A stretch of 32,262 bases of DNA from Bacteroidota bacterium (GTDB lineage Bacteria > Bacteroidota > Bacteroidia > UKL13-3), in assembly GCA_947459075.1 (NCBI GenBank), contig CANHBJ010000010.1:1-32262 (forward strand), written 5' to 3'. Below, piece after piece: positions 1-9,401 of the stretch. Every line of letters starts with the position of its first letter. Position 1 is the first letter of the stretch. The notes under the pieces are model-generated. The model had not been told where the DNA came from. It searched no databases and was given only the letters and a program-made list of their open reading frames with translations. The position numbers and the translations under genes are program-made.

Positions 1-3000
1 CATCAGTATTAATTACTGTTACTCCTGCTTCTGCAGGTGGTTCGGTAAGCAGTAACCAAACAATTTGTTCTGGTGGTACAGTAGCAGCACTAACCTTAAC
101 AGGTAATGTAGGTTTGGTAACTAAATGGCAAAGTGCAAGCGATGCCTTGTTTACAACCCCAACAGATATTGCAAACACAACAACTACATTAACCCCAACA
201 GGTGTAACTACAACAACTTATTATAGAGCTGTTGTTAGTAGCGGTGGTTGTACACCTGCAAACTCTTCATCAGTACTAATTACTGTTACTCCTGCTTCTG
301 TAGGTGGTTCGGTAAGCAGTAACCAAACAATTTGTTCTGGTGGAACAGTGGCAGCATTAACCTTAACTGGTAATGTCGGTTTAGTAACTAAATGGCAAAG
401 TGCAAGTGATGCCTTGTTTACAACACCTATTGATATTGCAAACACAACAACTACATTAACCCCAACAGGTGTAACTACATCAACTTATTATAGAGCTGTA
501 GTTACAAGTGGAACTTGTGCCCTTGCAAACTCTTCATCAATATTAATTACTGTAAATTCAGCACCAGTTGGCGGATTAGTAAGTGGAACTGCATCTGTAT
601 GTTCAGGTACATCTCCAGGTACATTAACCTTAAGTGGTCATACAGGTACAATTGCAAATTGGCAAAGTAACAGTGGATCTGGTTGGATAAACGTAGCCAA
701 CACAACTATCACATACAATCCGGGTAACTTAACAACTACAACTAGTTTCAGAGCAATATTAACATCAGGTATATGTACACCTGATACTTCGGTTGCTCAT
801 ACAGTAACAGTAAGTCCTGTTAGTGTTGGTGGTACAGTATCAAGCAACCAAACAATATGTTCTGGTAGCACAGTAGCTGCATTAAACTTAACAGGTAATA
901 TTGGTTCGGTAACCAAATGGCAAAGTGCAAACAATGTTGCATTTATAGGTGCTGTTGATATTGCAAATACAACAACTACATTAACACCAACAGCGGTAAC
1001 TTTAAATACATATTATAGAGCCGTTGTAACCAATGGTGGTTGTACACCTGCAAACTCATCATCAGTATTGATTACTGTAAATCCAGCACCAGTTGGCGGA
1101 ACAGTAAGTGGAACTGCATCTGTTTGTTCAGGTACATCTCCAGGTACATTAACCTTAAGTGGTCAAACTGGTACAATTGCCAATTGGCAAAGTAACAGTG
1201 GATCTGGTTGGATAAACGTAGCCAACACAACTATCACATACAATCCGGGTAACTTAACAACTACAACTAGCTTCAGAGCAATATTAACATCAGGTATATG
1301 TACACCTGACACATCGGTGGCTCATACAGTAACAGTAAGTCCTGTTAGTGTTGGTGGTTCAGTATCAAGCAACCAAACAATTTGTTCTGGTGGCACAGTA
1401 GCTGCATTAAACTTAACAGGTAATATTGGTTCTGTAACAAAATGGCAAAGTGCTAACAATGCTTCATTTACAAGCGCAGTTGATATTGCAAACATAACAA
1501 CCACATTAACGCCAACTGGTGTAACTTCAACTACTTATTACAGAGCTGTTGTTACTAATGGAACATGTACCCCTGTTAACTCATCATCAGCATTGATAAC
1601 TGTTACTCCTGCTTCTGCAGGTGGAGTGGTTAGCAGTAACCAAACTATATGTGCAGGTGGTATTGTAACACAGTTAACATTAAGTGGTGATACAGGTAGT
1701 GTTGTAAAATGGCAAAGTGCAAGCGATGTATTATTTACAACCCCAACAGATATTGCAAACACATTAACAACTTTCACTCCAACAGGTGTAACTACAACAA
1801 CTTATTATCGTGCAGTAGTTCAAAATGGAACTTGTGTTTCAGCAAACTCATCACCAGCATTAATTACAGTTAATCCAGCAACAGTAGCTGGTGTTGTTTC
1901 AGGCACATCAGGTATTTGTTCTTCAGGTTCTGCTAGTTTATCATTAACAGGCAATCAAGGTAATGTTGTAAAATGGCAAAGTGCAGTATCACCATTTATT
2001 GTATATAATGATATTACAAACACAACTACTTCATTAGTATCAAGTGGTTTAACACAAACAACACGTTTCCGTGCAGTTGTTCAAAATGGTACATGTACTA
2101 CCGAAAACAGTAACGAATTTGAAGTAACAGTTACGAATAGCGGAATTTGGCTAGGTGCTGTAAGTACAAGTTGGAATACTGCTGGTAACTGGTGCGGTGG
2201 TGTGCCTACAGCTACAACTAATGTAGTTATTCCTGCTGGAACACTAAACAACCCTGTAATTGATGTTTTAACAGCTTCTGCAAATAATATTACAGTGGAT
2301 GTTGGTGCTACATTATCATTTACAGGATCAACTAATACATTAGATTTAAAAGGTAATTTGACAGTAAATGGAACATTTAATACATTAGGTGGTTTGATAG
2401 TATTTAGCGGTACTACGCCACAAAATGTAGCGGGTATAACTTATGATGCATTGCGCATGAATGGAACAGGTTTAAAATCATTAACTGGTAATGTACTTAT
2501 TACTGGTGTTATGGATTTAGTTTCTGGAAACTTGCAATTAGGAAACTTTAACTTAGTTATAGGTAGTATAGCAACTGCAAATGGAAATACATCATCATAC
2601 ATAATTACCAATGGAAGTGGCTCTTATACCAGAAATGCATTAGGAACATCTGCACACATATTTGGTGTTGGTACAGCTACTTCATATACCCCATTATTAA
2701 TTACCAATTCGGGTACTGTAGATGATATTTCGGTTAAAGTAATAGACGGTATTTACAATTCATACATCGGTGATGTAGGATCTGGAGCACCAATTTCTGC
2801 TAATGTGGTTAATAAATCCTATATTGTTAAAGAAGCTATCGCAGGAGGTTCATTATTATCAATAATATTTAATTGGAATAGTAGTGACGAACTTGGGATT
2901 AATAGGGTACAAACAGTTGCTGCTAGAAACAATGGTGGTGTTTGGAGTAATATATCCGGAGCGCCAGCAGCGGCAGTAGGTACAAATCCTTTTAGTTTTA

Positions 3001-3629
3001 ATGTTAGTGGTGTAACTAACCTAGGTATTTTAGGATTAGGCGATATTAGTAGTCCATTACCTGTTAAGCTTATAGGATTTACCGCTAAATTAGTAAAAGG
3101 AACAACTAATTTAAATTGGATAACTGCATCAGAAATAAACAACAACTACTTTGATATAGAACGCTCTCTTGATGGACATCTATTTACAAAAATAGGTACT
3201 TTAAAAGCAAAAGGTAATAGCACCAGCAGAGCAGATTATAATTTTGTAGATGCAAGTTCGGTAGAGGTTCTAAAAAATGCGAATGTGTTATACTACCGAT
3301 TAAAACAAGTTGATATAAGTGGCAAGTCTGATTACAGTAATGTATTATCGGTAAGTCAGTTTGAAAACACCATTTTCGAAGTTATCGCAACTGTGCCAAA
3401 TCCGTTTAATGACGAAACTGAGATTACCTATAAAACAAGTAATATCAGCAAAGTGGATATTCAAATTACAGATGCATTTGGAAAGTTGGTTAAGAATGAA
3501 ACGGTTACACCAGTTCTTGGTGCAAACAATCTTAAGATTCAACTTGACGATTTAAATGCTTCAGGTTTGTATTTTATAAAAATTAGTCAAGATGGTAGAT
3601 CAAGAGTGGTAAAAGCCATCAAGAAATAA
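1..3629 (+). CDS. Giant repetitive T9SS-secreted adhesin-like protein (3' part only)
   Basis: The reading frame is open from base 3 to the stop at 3627-3629 and no start is needed inside the window, so the gene begins upstream; TTG at 114 is only an internal codon. About 1,208 residues are visible. Up to about 2135 they consist of eight tandem Ig-like modules, each opening with GG.VS and a Cys motif (QTICSGG or SVCSG), a central KWQS or NWQS, a YYRAVV or FRAIL strand and a closing ITV. Next come a stretch beginning IWLGAVSTSWNTAGNW, which is common in Bacteroidota surface proteins, a beta-rich region, a module beginning LPVKLIGFTA, and a C-terminal type A sorting domain (VPNPFND ... GLYFIKI ... 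VVKAIKK). The sorting domain implies export through the T9SS after Sec transport; the signal peptide would be upstream. The role is inferred as surface adhesion or matrix, without a known ligand. A hairpin terminator follows directly. Confidence 0.88.
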   Translation, partial: SVLITVTPASAGGSVSSNQTICSGGTVAALTLTGNVGLVTKWQSASDALFTTPTDIANTTTTLTPTGVTTTTYYRAVVSSGGCTPANSSSVLITVTPASVGGSVSSNQTICSGGTVAALTLTGNVGLVTKWQSASDALFTTPIDIANTTTTLTPTGVTTSTYYRAVVTSGTCALANSSSILITVNSAPVGGLVSGTASVCSGTSPGTLTLSGHTGTIANWQSNSGSGWINVANTTITYNPGNLTTTTSFRAILTSGICTPDTSVAHTVTVSPVSVGGTVSSNQTICSGSTVAALNLTGNIGSVTKWQSANNVAFIGAVDIANTTTTLTPTAVTLNTYYRAVVTNGGCTPANSSSVLITVNPAPVGGTVSGTASVCSGTSPGTLTLSGQTGTIANWQSNSGSGWINVANTTITYNPGNLTTTTSFRAILTSGICTPDTSVAHTVTVSPVSVGGSVSSNQTICSGGTVAALNLTGNIGSVTKWQSANNASFTSAVDIANITTTLTPTGVTSTTYYRAVVTNGTCTPVNSSSALITVTPASAGGVVSSNQTICAGGIVTQLTLSGDTGSVVKWQSASDVLFTTPTDIANTLTTFTPTGVTTTTYYRAVVQNGTCVSANSSPALITVNPATVAGVVSGTSGICSSGSASLSLTGNQGNVVKWQSAVSPFIVYNDITNTTTSLVSSGLTQTTRFRAVVQNGTCTTENSNEFEVTVTNSGIWLGAVSTSWNTAGNWCGGVPTATTNVVIPAGTLNNPVIDVLTASANNITVDVGATLSFTGSTNTLDLKGNLTVNGTFNTLGGLIVFSGTTPQNVAGITYDALRMNGTGLKSLTGNVLITGVMDLVSGNLQLGNFNLVIGSIATANGNTSSYIITNGSGSYTRNALGTSAHIFGVGTATSYTPLLITNSGTVDDISVKVIDGIYNSYIGDVGSGAPISANVVNKSYIVKEAIAGGSLLSIIFNWNSSDELGINRVQTVAARNNGGVWSNISGAPAAAVGTNPFSFNVSGVTNLGILGLGDISSPLPVKLIGFTAKLVKGTTNLNWITASEINNNYFDIERSLDGHLFTKIGTLKAKGNSTSRADYNFVDASSVEVLKNANVLYYRLKQVDISGKSDYSNVLSVSQFENTIFEVIATVPNPFNDETEITYKTSNISKVDIQITDAFGKLVKNETVTPVLGANNLKIQLDDLNASGLYFIKISQDGRSRVVKAIKK
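36..2135 (+). repeat. Eight in-frame tandem repeats of two types (A A B A B A A A)
   Basis: Repeat starts, taken at the GG codons, are 36, 303, 570, 828, 1095, 1353, 1620 and 1887. Type A units are 267 bases (89 codons); type B units, at 570-827 and 1095-1352, are 258 bases (86 codons). The B copies are 525 bases apart and almost identical at the DNA level, including synonymous sites, and the A copies at 36 and 303 are likewise very close. The last unit (1887-2135) is diverged and shorter. Such near-identity indicates recent duplication or gene conversion of an A-B dimer, and it also makes the region prone to assembly collapse. Confidence 0.85.
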
Positions 3630-3645
3630 TACAATTAATCAATAT

Positions 3646-3677
3646 GAAAAAAGCAGGCCATGTGCCTGCTTTTTTTA
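3646..3677 (+). terminator. Rho-independent terminator of the adhesin gene
   Basis: AGCAGGC (3652-3658) pairs with GCCTGCT (3664-3670) across a five-base loop. A run of A precedes the stem and seven T follow it, so the A/T tracts extend the pairing. It lies 17 bases after the adhesin stop codon. Confidence 0.85.
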
Positions 3678-3978
3678 TTCATATCAAAGAAAAAAGAATC
3701 CCCATTTTTTTTCTTCATACGTTTTGCTTTTTTGCTTGCATTAATATTTTGTGCATATTGCTGTAAAACAATATAATACAGCATAAAAATGTGCTATAAA
3801 TTTGCCGTATTAACCGATACCAAACCTTATCCACAAAAGAGGTAATTAATGTGGGTATTTTACAACATAAATCAATCAATAAAACAGTATTTTGCCAAGT
3901 ATTAAAAAACTTATTTAAGTTAAGATCACGCAAAGGTTTAAACAAAAAACAAAAGCATAAAATTTACAACATATACGC
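3678..3978. other. Intergenic region upstream of gyrA
   Basis: About 300 AT-rich bases between the adhesin terminator and the gyrA start. The only longer open frame is antisense, cysteine-rich and unlike any family I know, so I do not call it. One exact match to the Bacteroidota -7 consensus TAnnTTTG (TAAATTTG, 3797-3804) is present, without a clear -33 TTTG at the usual distance. Otherwise I see nothing in it. Confidence 0.5.
3797..3804 (+). promoter_or_regulatory. Possible gyrA promoter -7 element
   Basis: TAAATTTG matches the Bacteroidota -7 consensus TAnnTTTG exactly. It would give a leader of about 165 bases before the gyrA ATG. No TTG sits 17-23 bases upstream, and such matches are not rare in AT-rich DNA, so this is weak. 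Confidence 0.22.
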
Positions 3979-6597
3979 ATGGCTGAAGACAGAATTATTA
4001 ATATTAACATTGAAGATGAAATGAAAACTGCTTACATCGATTATTCGATGTCGGTTATTGTTTCCCGCGCTTTACCCGATGTACGTGATGGTTTAAAACC
4101 AGTTCATCGCAGGGTACTTTATGGTATGACTGAGTTAGGTTTAGCATCTAACAGGCCATATAAAAAATCTGCACGTATTGTAGGAGAGGTTTTAGGTAAA
4201 TTTCACCCACATGGTGATAGCTCTGTTTATGATGCTATGGTTCGTATGGCGCAAGAATGGAGTATGCGCTATATGTTAGTTGATGGTCAAGGTAATTTTG
4301 GCTCAGTAGATGGTGATATGCCAGCTGCTATGCGTTATACTGAAGCGCGTTTTCGCAAAATGGCTGAAGAGCTTTTGGTTGATATTGATAAAAACACTGT
4401 TGATTTTAAACCAAATTTTGACGATAGCTTGCAAGAGCCTACCGTTTTACCTGCTAAAGTTCCAAACTTATTAATTAATGGTGCAAGTGGAATTGCTGTT
4501 GGTATGGCAACCAATATGCCTCCTCATAATATTACCGAAGTAATTGATGGTATAGTTGCATATATTGATAACAACGATATTGACATTCCAGAGTTGATGA
4601 AGCATGTTAAAGCTCCTGATTTCCCAACAGGTGGAACCATTTACGGGTATGCAGGCGTAAAAGAAGCTTTTGAAACAGGAAGAGGACGTATTATGATGCG
4701 TGCTAAAGCCATTTTTGAAACCAGTAAAACAGGAAAAGAGCAAATTGTAGTAAACGAAATTCCATACCAAGTAAATAAAGCATCGTTAATTGAACGTGCT
4801 GCTGAGTTGGTAAACGAAAAAGTAATTGAAGGCATTAGTGATATTCGTGATGAATCTGATAGAGAAGGAATGCGTATTGTTTTTGACTTAAAACGTGATG
4901 CAGTACCAAACGTTATTTTAAACCAGTTATATAAACACACTTCTTTACAAACTTCTTTTAATGTAAACAATGTTGCCTTGGTAAAAGGCAGACCTGAAAT
5001 GCTTAATTTAAAAGATTTAATTAAGTATTACGTAGAGCATCGCCATGAAGTTGTTGTTCGCAGAACCAAATACGAATTAGATGAAGCACAAAAACGTGCG
5101 CATATTTTAGAAGGATTATTAATTGCAATTGATAACCTTGATGCTGTAATCAAAATTATTCGCGAAGCAATTAATCCAGATGAAGCACGTACTCAGTTAA
5201 TGGCCAACTTCAAGCTCTCGGAAATTCAATCGAAAGCTATTTTGGATATGCGTTTACGCGCCCTTACTGGACTAGAACGCGACAAGTTAAAAGCAGAATT
5301 TGCAGAATTAATGAAATTGATTACTTACTTACAATCAATTTTAGATGACGAAAGTTTACGTATGAAAATCATTAAAGATGAACTTCTTGAAATGAAGGAG
5401 AAATACGGTGATGAACGAAGAACAAATATAATTTATGCAGGTAATGAGATGAGTATGGAAGACTTAATACCTAATGATGATGTGGTAATTACCATCTCGC
5501 ATTTGGGTTATGTAAAACGTACTTTATTAAGTGAATACCGCACCCAAAATCGCGGTGGACGTGGTTCACGTGGTGTATCAAAACGTGATGAGGATTTTGT
5601 TGAACATGTATTGATGGCTACTAACCACAATTACTTATTGTTCTTTACCAACCAAGGTAAATGTTATTGGTTAAAAGTGTGGGAAATACCTGAAGGTGAT
5701 AAAGTATCAAAAGGGCGCGCTATACAAAACTTAATTAATATTAGCAGCGAAGAAAAAGTAATGGCATACTTAAATGTGAAAACGTTAAGTGATGAGGAGT
5801 ACATAAAAAATACCAATGTAGTTATGTGTACCGAACAAGGTACCATCAAAAAAACTACATTAGAAGCATACTCTCGTCCGCGTGCAAATGGTGTTAATGC
5901 CATTAACGTGCGTGAAGGAGACATGTTGGTTGAAGCTCGTTTAACAAATGGTACATGCGAAATGATTATTGCTAGCCGTGAAGGTAAAGCCATACGCTTT
6001 AATGAAAGCAGTGTGCGCCCAATGGGACGAACAGCAACTGGTGTGCGTGCAATTCGTTTGGCCGAGGGCGATACTGTAATTGGTATGATTGCCATTGAAG
6101 ATCCTAAACTAACTAATGCATTAGTTGTTTCAGAAAATGGTTTGGGTAAACGAAGTGAGGTTGAAGATTACCGAATTACTAACCGTGGTGGTAAAGGTGT
6201 AATGGCTATGAATGTTACAGATAAAACTGGTAAATTAGTAGCTATTAAAGAAGTAGATGATACCAACGATATTATGATTATGACTAAAAAAGGCATAACC
6301 ATACGTTTAAGTGTAAAAGATTTACGCGTGTTGGGTCGTGTTACACAAGGTGTGCGTTTAATTAATATTGATGATAAAGATGCCATTGCATCAGTTGCTA
6401 AAATTAATTACGTGGAAGAACCTGAAGAGTTAACCGAAGGTGAAATAGGAGAGGATGGCTTACCTATCACTCCAATTGATGCTGTGCCAAACAACATTGA
6501 TAATATTGTTGATCGTGCTATGCAAGATACCGAAGACCAAGCTAACGAAGAAAAAGGTGAAGACACCCCAACAGATATTGACGACACAAAAGAATAA
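3979..6597 (+). CDS. gyrA: DNA gyrase subunit A
   Basis: Catalytic subunit of the type II topoisomerase that introduces negative supercoils; it works as A2B2 with GyrB in the cytoplasm. At 872 residues the length is normal for the phylum. The N-terminal breakage-reunion domain holds the catalytic tyrosine Y120 in [10 protein letters not shown] (E. coli Y122). The quinolone-resistance region reads [10 protein letters not shown], with S81 and D85 at the positions of E. coli S83 and D87, so the residues typical of quinolone-sensitive enzymes are kept. The C-terminal DNA-wrapping beta-pinwheel carries a GyrA box, QNRGGRG, at 523-529, which distinguishes it from ParC. An acidic, likely disordered tail follows residue about 815. 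ATG at 3979 gives the conserved [15 protein letters not shown] start. The gene appears monocistronic, closed by the terminator at 6619. Confidence 0.97.
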   Translation: MAEDRIININIEDEMKTAYIDYSMSVIVSRALPDVRDGLKPVHRRVLYGMTELGLASNRPYKKSARIVGEVLGKFHPHGDSSVYDAMVRMAQEWSMRYMLVDGQGNFGSVDGDMPAAMRYTEARFRKMAEELLVDIDKNTVDFKPNFDDSLQEPTVLPAKVPNLLINGASGIAVGMATNMPPHNITEVIDGIVAYIDNNDIDIPELMKHVKAPDFPTGGTIYGYAGVKEAFETGRGRIMMRAKAIFETSKTGKEQIVVNEIPYQVNKASLIERAAELVNEKVIEGISDIRDESDREGMRIVFDLKRDAVPNVILNQLYKHTSLQTSFNVNNVALVKGRPEMLNLKDLIKYYVEHRHEVVVRRTKYELDEAQKRAHILEGLLIAIDNLDAVIKIIREAINPDEARTQLMANFKLSEIQSKAILDMRLRALTGLERDKLKAEFAELMKLITYLQSILDDESLRMKIIKDELLEMKEKYGDERRTNIIYAGNEMSMEDLIPNDDVVITISHLGYVKRTLLSEYRTQNRGGRGSRGVSKRDEDFVEHVLMATNHNYLLFFTNQGKCYWLKVWEIPEGDKVSKGRAIQNLINISSEEKVMAYLNVKTLSDEEYIKNTNVVMCTEQGTIKKTTLEAYSRPRANGVNAINVREGDMLVEARLTNGTCEMIIASREGKAIRFNESSVRPMGRTATGVRAIRLAEGDTVIGMIAIEDPKLTNALVVSENGLGKRSEVEDYRITNRGGKGVMAMNVTDKTGKLVAIKEVDDTNDIMIMTKKGITIRLSVKDLRVLGRVTQGVRLINIDDKDAIASVAKINYVEEPEELTEGEIGEDGLPITPIDAVPNNIDNIVDRAMQDTEDQANEEKGEDTPTDIDDTKE

Positions 6598-6618
6598 TCA
6601 GTCGTTAACGTAACTTAC

Positions 6619-6655
6619 AAAAAGGCCCCAACTTATAATAAGTTGGGGCCTTTTT
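6619..6655. terminator. Bidirectional terminator between gyrA and recN
   Basis: A perfect 16-base-pair inverted repeat, AAAAAGGCCCCAACTT (6619-6634) and its complement (6640-6655), around a five-base loop. The A tract on one side and T tract on the other let it stop transcription from both convergent genes. gyrA ends 21 bases before it and recN (-) ends 39 bases beyond. Confidence 0.9.
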
Positions 6656-6694
6656 ATTTATGGGTAAATTTAGGTTTGTTCAAGCAAATTAACA

Positions 6695-8350
6695 CTATCC
6701 GATAAGTTCTTTAGCTGCTTCCAATACTTTATCTGAAGGGTTTTCGCCATGTAACATGCGTGCAATTTCACCAATACGTTCTTCCTTACTTAAGGTTTTT
6801 ATGTAGGTTTGGGTAGTGTCTTGATCGTTGTTTTTGTATACCAATAAATGGGTATCGGCTTTGCCTGCAATTTGCGGCAAATGCGTAATGGCTATTACCT
6901 GATGTTTGGCAGCATGTTGTTTCATCACATTACTCACCTTCATGGCTGCTTCACCACTTATTCCTGTATCTATTTCATCAAAAACAATTGTAGGCAATGC
7001 AACTTTATCGCTAATTAACGATTTTATGCAGAGCATCAATCTACTTAATTCGCCACCGCTCGCTACTTTATTTATGGGTTGAAAACTAGATCCTTTATTA
7101 GCTGCAAACAATAAATCAATTTGATCAATACCATCAGGGTTAAAAGCATCGCTTAAAATTTGTTGGCTAATTTTAATTTTCGCATCGGGCATTTGTACTT
7201 GCACCAATAATTCGTTTACTCGCTGTTCTATTTGTGGTATAGCCTTGGTGCGTCTATCACTAAGTTGTGCCGCTTGCTTACTTATTTTTAATTTAAGGTC
7301 GCTTAATAACTTTTGGGTATTTATAATTTCGTCACTCAAAGAGCTAATATTATTTAACTTTTCTTCTACTTCTAATTTAAAGGAAATTAACTCGTTATTA
7401 TTGGCTACACGATGTTTCTTTTGTAAGTTAAATATCAATTGCAAACGTGTATCAATTCGTTCCAAATCGCTAGGGTTAGCCTGGATTTGTTCTGATATGT
7501 TTTCTAATTCGGCAGCAATATCTTTTAATTCAATCATGGCCGAGTCAATTCGTTTTACCAAATCTTGCAAACCAGCATGGTGTTTTGAACCATTGCCTAA
7601 GTTTACTTTTATTTCGCGTAAAACCTCAATTAAACCTTGATCATCGGCATTTAAAGCACCAAAAGCTATACCAGCACATTGCTGTATGGTATCGGCATTG
7701 CTTAAAACTTCCAATTGTTTTTCCAACTCTTCTTGTTCAGTTGGTAAAGGATTAACTTCGTTTAATTCGTTTAAAATAAATTGCAAATAATCCTCATCGG
7801 TTTTTGCTTTGGCTTCACGATCTATAAGAACTGATAACAGCTTTTCAGTTTGTTTGTATTGCTTGTAACTAAATTTATATTGTTCTAAATCCAAATTGTT
7901 ATCTGCAATGGCATCAACAATACTTAACTGAAAATCGCTGTTGTTTAAATCTAAAGTTTGGTGCTGACTAACAATATCAACCAATTGTGATCCTAAATCT
8001 TTAAGCTGATTTAAGTTTACTGGTGTATCGTTTATAAACGCACGACTTTTGCCATTGGGTGCAATTTCTCTGCGCAAAATACAGGTAGTGTCATAGTCTA
8101 ACTCATGTTGGTCGAAATATGATTTTATACTGTATGTATTTATATCAAACACGCCTTCAATTACACACTTATCATTGGCATTCATCAACGATTTGGTATC
8201 AGCACGTTCGCCTAATATCAAACCTAATGCACCCATAAGTATAGATTTACCCGCACCAGTTTCCCCAGTAATAATATTTAGTTTATTATTAAATGTAATA
8301 TCAACTTCTTTGATAATAGCGTAGTTGCGTATGTGTAATTCCTTAAGCAT
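6695..8350 (-). CDS. recN: DNA repair protein RecN
   Basis: SMC-like ATPase that acts in double-strand break repair by recombination, probably tethering DNA ends. The 551 residues are of family length. The Walker A motif GETGAGKS is at 29-36. A long, mostly helical middle (about 150-370) fits the short coiled coil of RecN. The C-terminal half carries the ABC signature ASGGELSRLML, the Walker B TIVFDEIDTGISG and the switch HLPQIAG. ATG at 8350 gives MLKELHIRNYAI, the usual N terminus. It is the last gene of the bamD-rpoZ-coaBC-DUF4835-recN run and is separated from DUF4835 by about 148 bases, so it may also have its own promoter. Confidence 0.96.
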   Translation of the reverse strand: MLKELHIRNYAIIKEVDITFNNKLNIITGETGAGKSILMGALGLILGERADTKSLMNANDKCVIEGVFDINTYSIKSYFDQHELDYDTTCILRREIAPNGKSRAFINDTPVNLNQLKDLGSQLVDIVSQHQTLDLNNSDFQLSIVDAIADNNLDLEQYKFSYKQYKQTEKLLSVLIDREAKAKTDEDYLQFILNELNEVNPLPTEQEELEKQLEVLSNADTIQQCAGIAFGALNADDQGLIEVLREIKVNLGNGSKHHAGLQDLVKRIDSAMIELKDIAAELENISEQIQANPSDLERIDTRLQLIFNLQKKHRVANNNELISFKLEVEEKLNNISSLSDEIINTQKLLSDLKLKISKQAAQLSDRRTKAIPQIEQRVNELLVQVQMPDAKIKISQQILSDAFNPDGIDQIDLLFAANKGSSFQPINKVASGGELSRLMLCIKSLISDKVALPTIVFDEIDTGISGEAAMKVSNVMKQHAAKHQVIAITHLPQIAGKADTHLLVYKNNDQDTTQTYIKTLSKEERIGEIARMLHGENPSDKVLEAAKELIG

Positions 8351-8358
8351 ATAATGGC

Positions 8359-8366
8359 CAAAAATA
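8359..8366 (-). promoter_or_regulatory. Possible recN promoter -7 element
   Basis: Read on the minus strand this is TATTTTTG, an exact TAnnTTTG match. A TTTG lies 12 bases upstream (8379-8382), shorter than the usual 17-23 spacing, and transcription would start within a few bases of the recN ATG. The gap before recN favours some local promoter, but this site is uncertain. Confidence 0.22.
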
Positions 8367-8498
8367 GGAGAGTGTAGGCAAAGTTTTGCTAGTTAATTTT
8401 CAACAATAAATAAGTTAATGAATCCTAATCGACTTTTGTTTAATGTGAAACAATACCACTAACAACAATAAAAAACATCATGAAAATAGTTATCGTTT

Positions 8499-9401
8499 CT
8501 AGTTTCGTATTTTTTCGTACTTATTAATATTTGCTACATTTATCTCATTCAATAATTCTATTGCTTTAGATTTTTCGGTAGGAGATGATCCTTTGTAAAT
8601 ATTTACTAATTCATCACTTTTGGCTTCGAAAAAAACAATCAACATAGCAGTATTGGGTGCAATTTTAAACACCTTTTGAACCATTTCTAAACAACTGAAA
8701 ATTGCTTTACGTGCACTTTCGGGGTCTTTGTACATTATATCTAAACCTTGGCGGTGGTATTTGTAATATGCTTGTCTGATGGGTTCAAAACGAGGGTTTA
8801 ATGCATTATCAATTAAATTATAACGTGCACGAATGTTACGTTGAAATGGTTTCCAACCACTGCTACCATCGCTACTTTGTGCTTGATTGGCTATGCCTAA
8901 AGCTTTATTAAAATATAGCGTTCCACCTAATGGTGCATACGAATCGTAATCTAACCCAATGGCATAGTTTACATAAAATGCAACCAATGCGATTAGGTTA
9001 TTTGTAAAGCTATTTTCGTTGTAGTCCATACGCTGAAACTCTACGTAATTAAACTTCCAATCTTCATCTAATATGTTTAGTGTATTTGTGGTATAGGTAC
9101 TTCCATAAACTGGGCGCTGACATATAATTTGTGCATTGCCTTCGATGTAATTGCCTTGTTGGTCGTATTTACTTGGAATAATCTGAATGGTTAATTCAAT
9201 TTTTTCGTTGGTTTGAATTTTATCTCCAGTCCATTTCGTATTGTTTACAAACTCGCTAATGGCTTGCTCTAAAGAACGAAATATACGCTTATCTGTTAGT
9301 TGAATTTGGTTATCAAGAATAATGGTTTTACAATTTACGTCTTGTGCATGAATTGATGTAATGCTTAACAACAAAGCAATTAAAGCTACAAATTTACGCA
9401 T
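8499..9401 (-). CDS. DUF4835 family secreted or periplasmic protein
   Basis: A 300-residue protein with a clear Sec signal peptide (MRKFVALIALLLSITSIHAQ). The mature part starts with DVNCKTIILDNQIQ and has the family features FRSLEQAISEFVNNTKW near residue 45, IICQRPVYGSTY near 90 and a helical second half with GLDYDSYAPLGG. I recognise it as DUF4835, found almost only in Bacteroidota and usually beside coaBC and recN. Some annotation sources link this family to the type IX secretion system under the name PorD; I cannot confirm that from sequence. Its start overlaps the end of coaBC by eight bases, so the two are translationally coupled. The location behind the outer-membrane assembly gene bamD fits an envelope role, which is inference. 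Confidence 0.85.
   Translation of the reverse strand: MRKFVALIALLLSITSIHAQDVNCKTIILDNQIQLTDKRIFRSLEQAISEFVNNTKWTGDKIQTNEKIELTIQIIPSKYDQQGNYIEGNAQIICQRPVYGSTYTTNTLNILDEDWKFNYVEFQRMDYNENSFTNNLIALVAFYVNYAIGLDYDSYAPLGGTLYFNKALGIANQAQSSDGSSGWKPFQRNIRARYNLIDNALNPRFEPIRQAYYKYHRQGLDIMYKDPESARKAIFSCLEMVQKVFKIAPNTAMLIVFFEAKSDELVNIYKGSSPTEKSKAIELLNEINVANINKYEKIRN

Noticed and set aside
221-1777. Several antisense open frames within the adhesin repeats
   Set aside because: They recur in each repeat as complementary-strand shadows of the same coding units.
36-2135. Direct repeats that could suggest a CRISPR array or satellite
   Set aside because: Units are 258-267 bases, without spacers, and keep one reading frame; they are protein modules.
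3715-3945. Minus-strand open frame of 76 codons upstream of gyrA
   Set aside because: Cys/Ile/Leu-rich translation of AT-rich intergenic DNA, no recognisable motif, lies in the likely gyrA leader.
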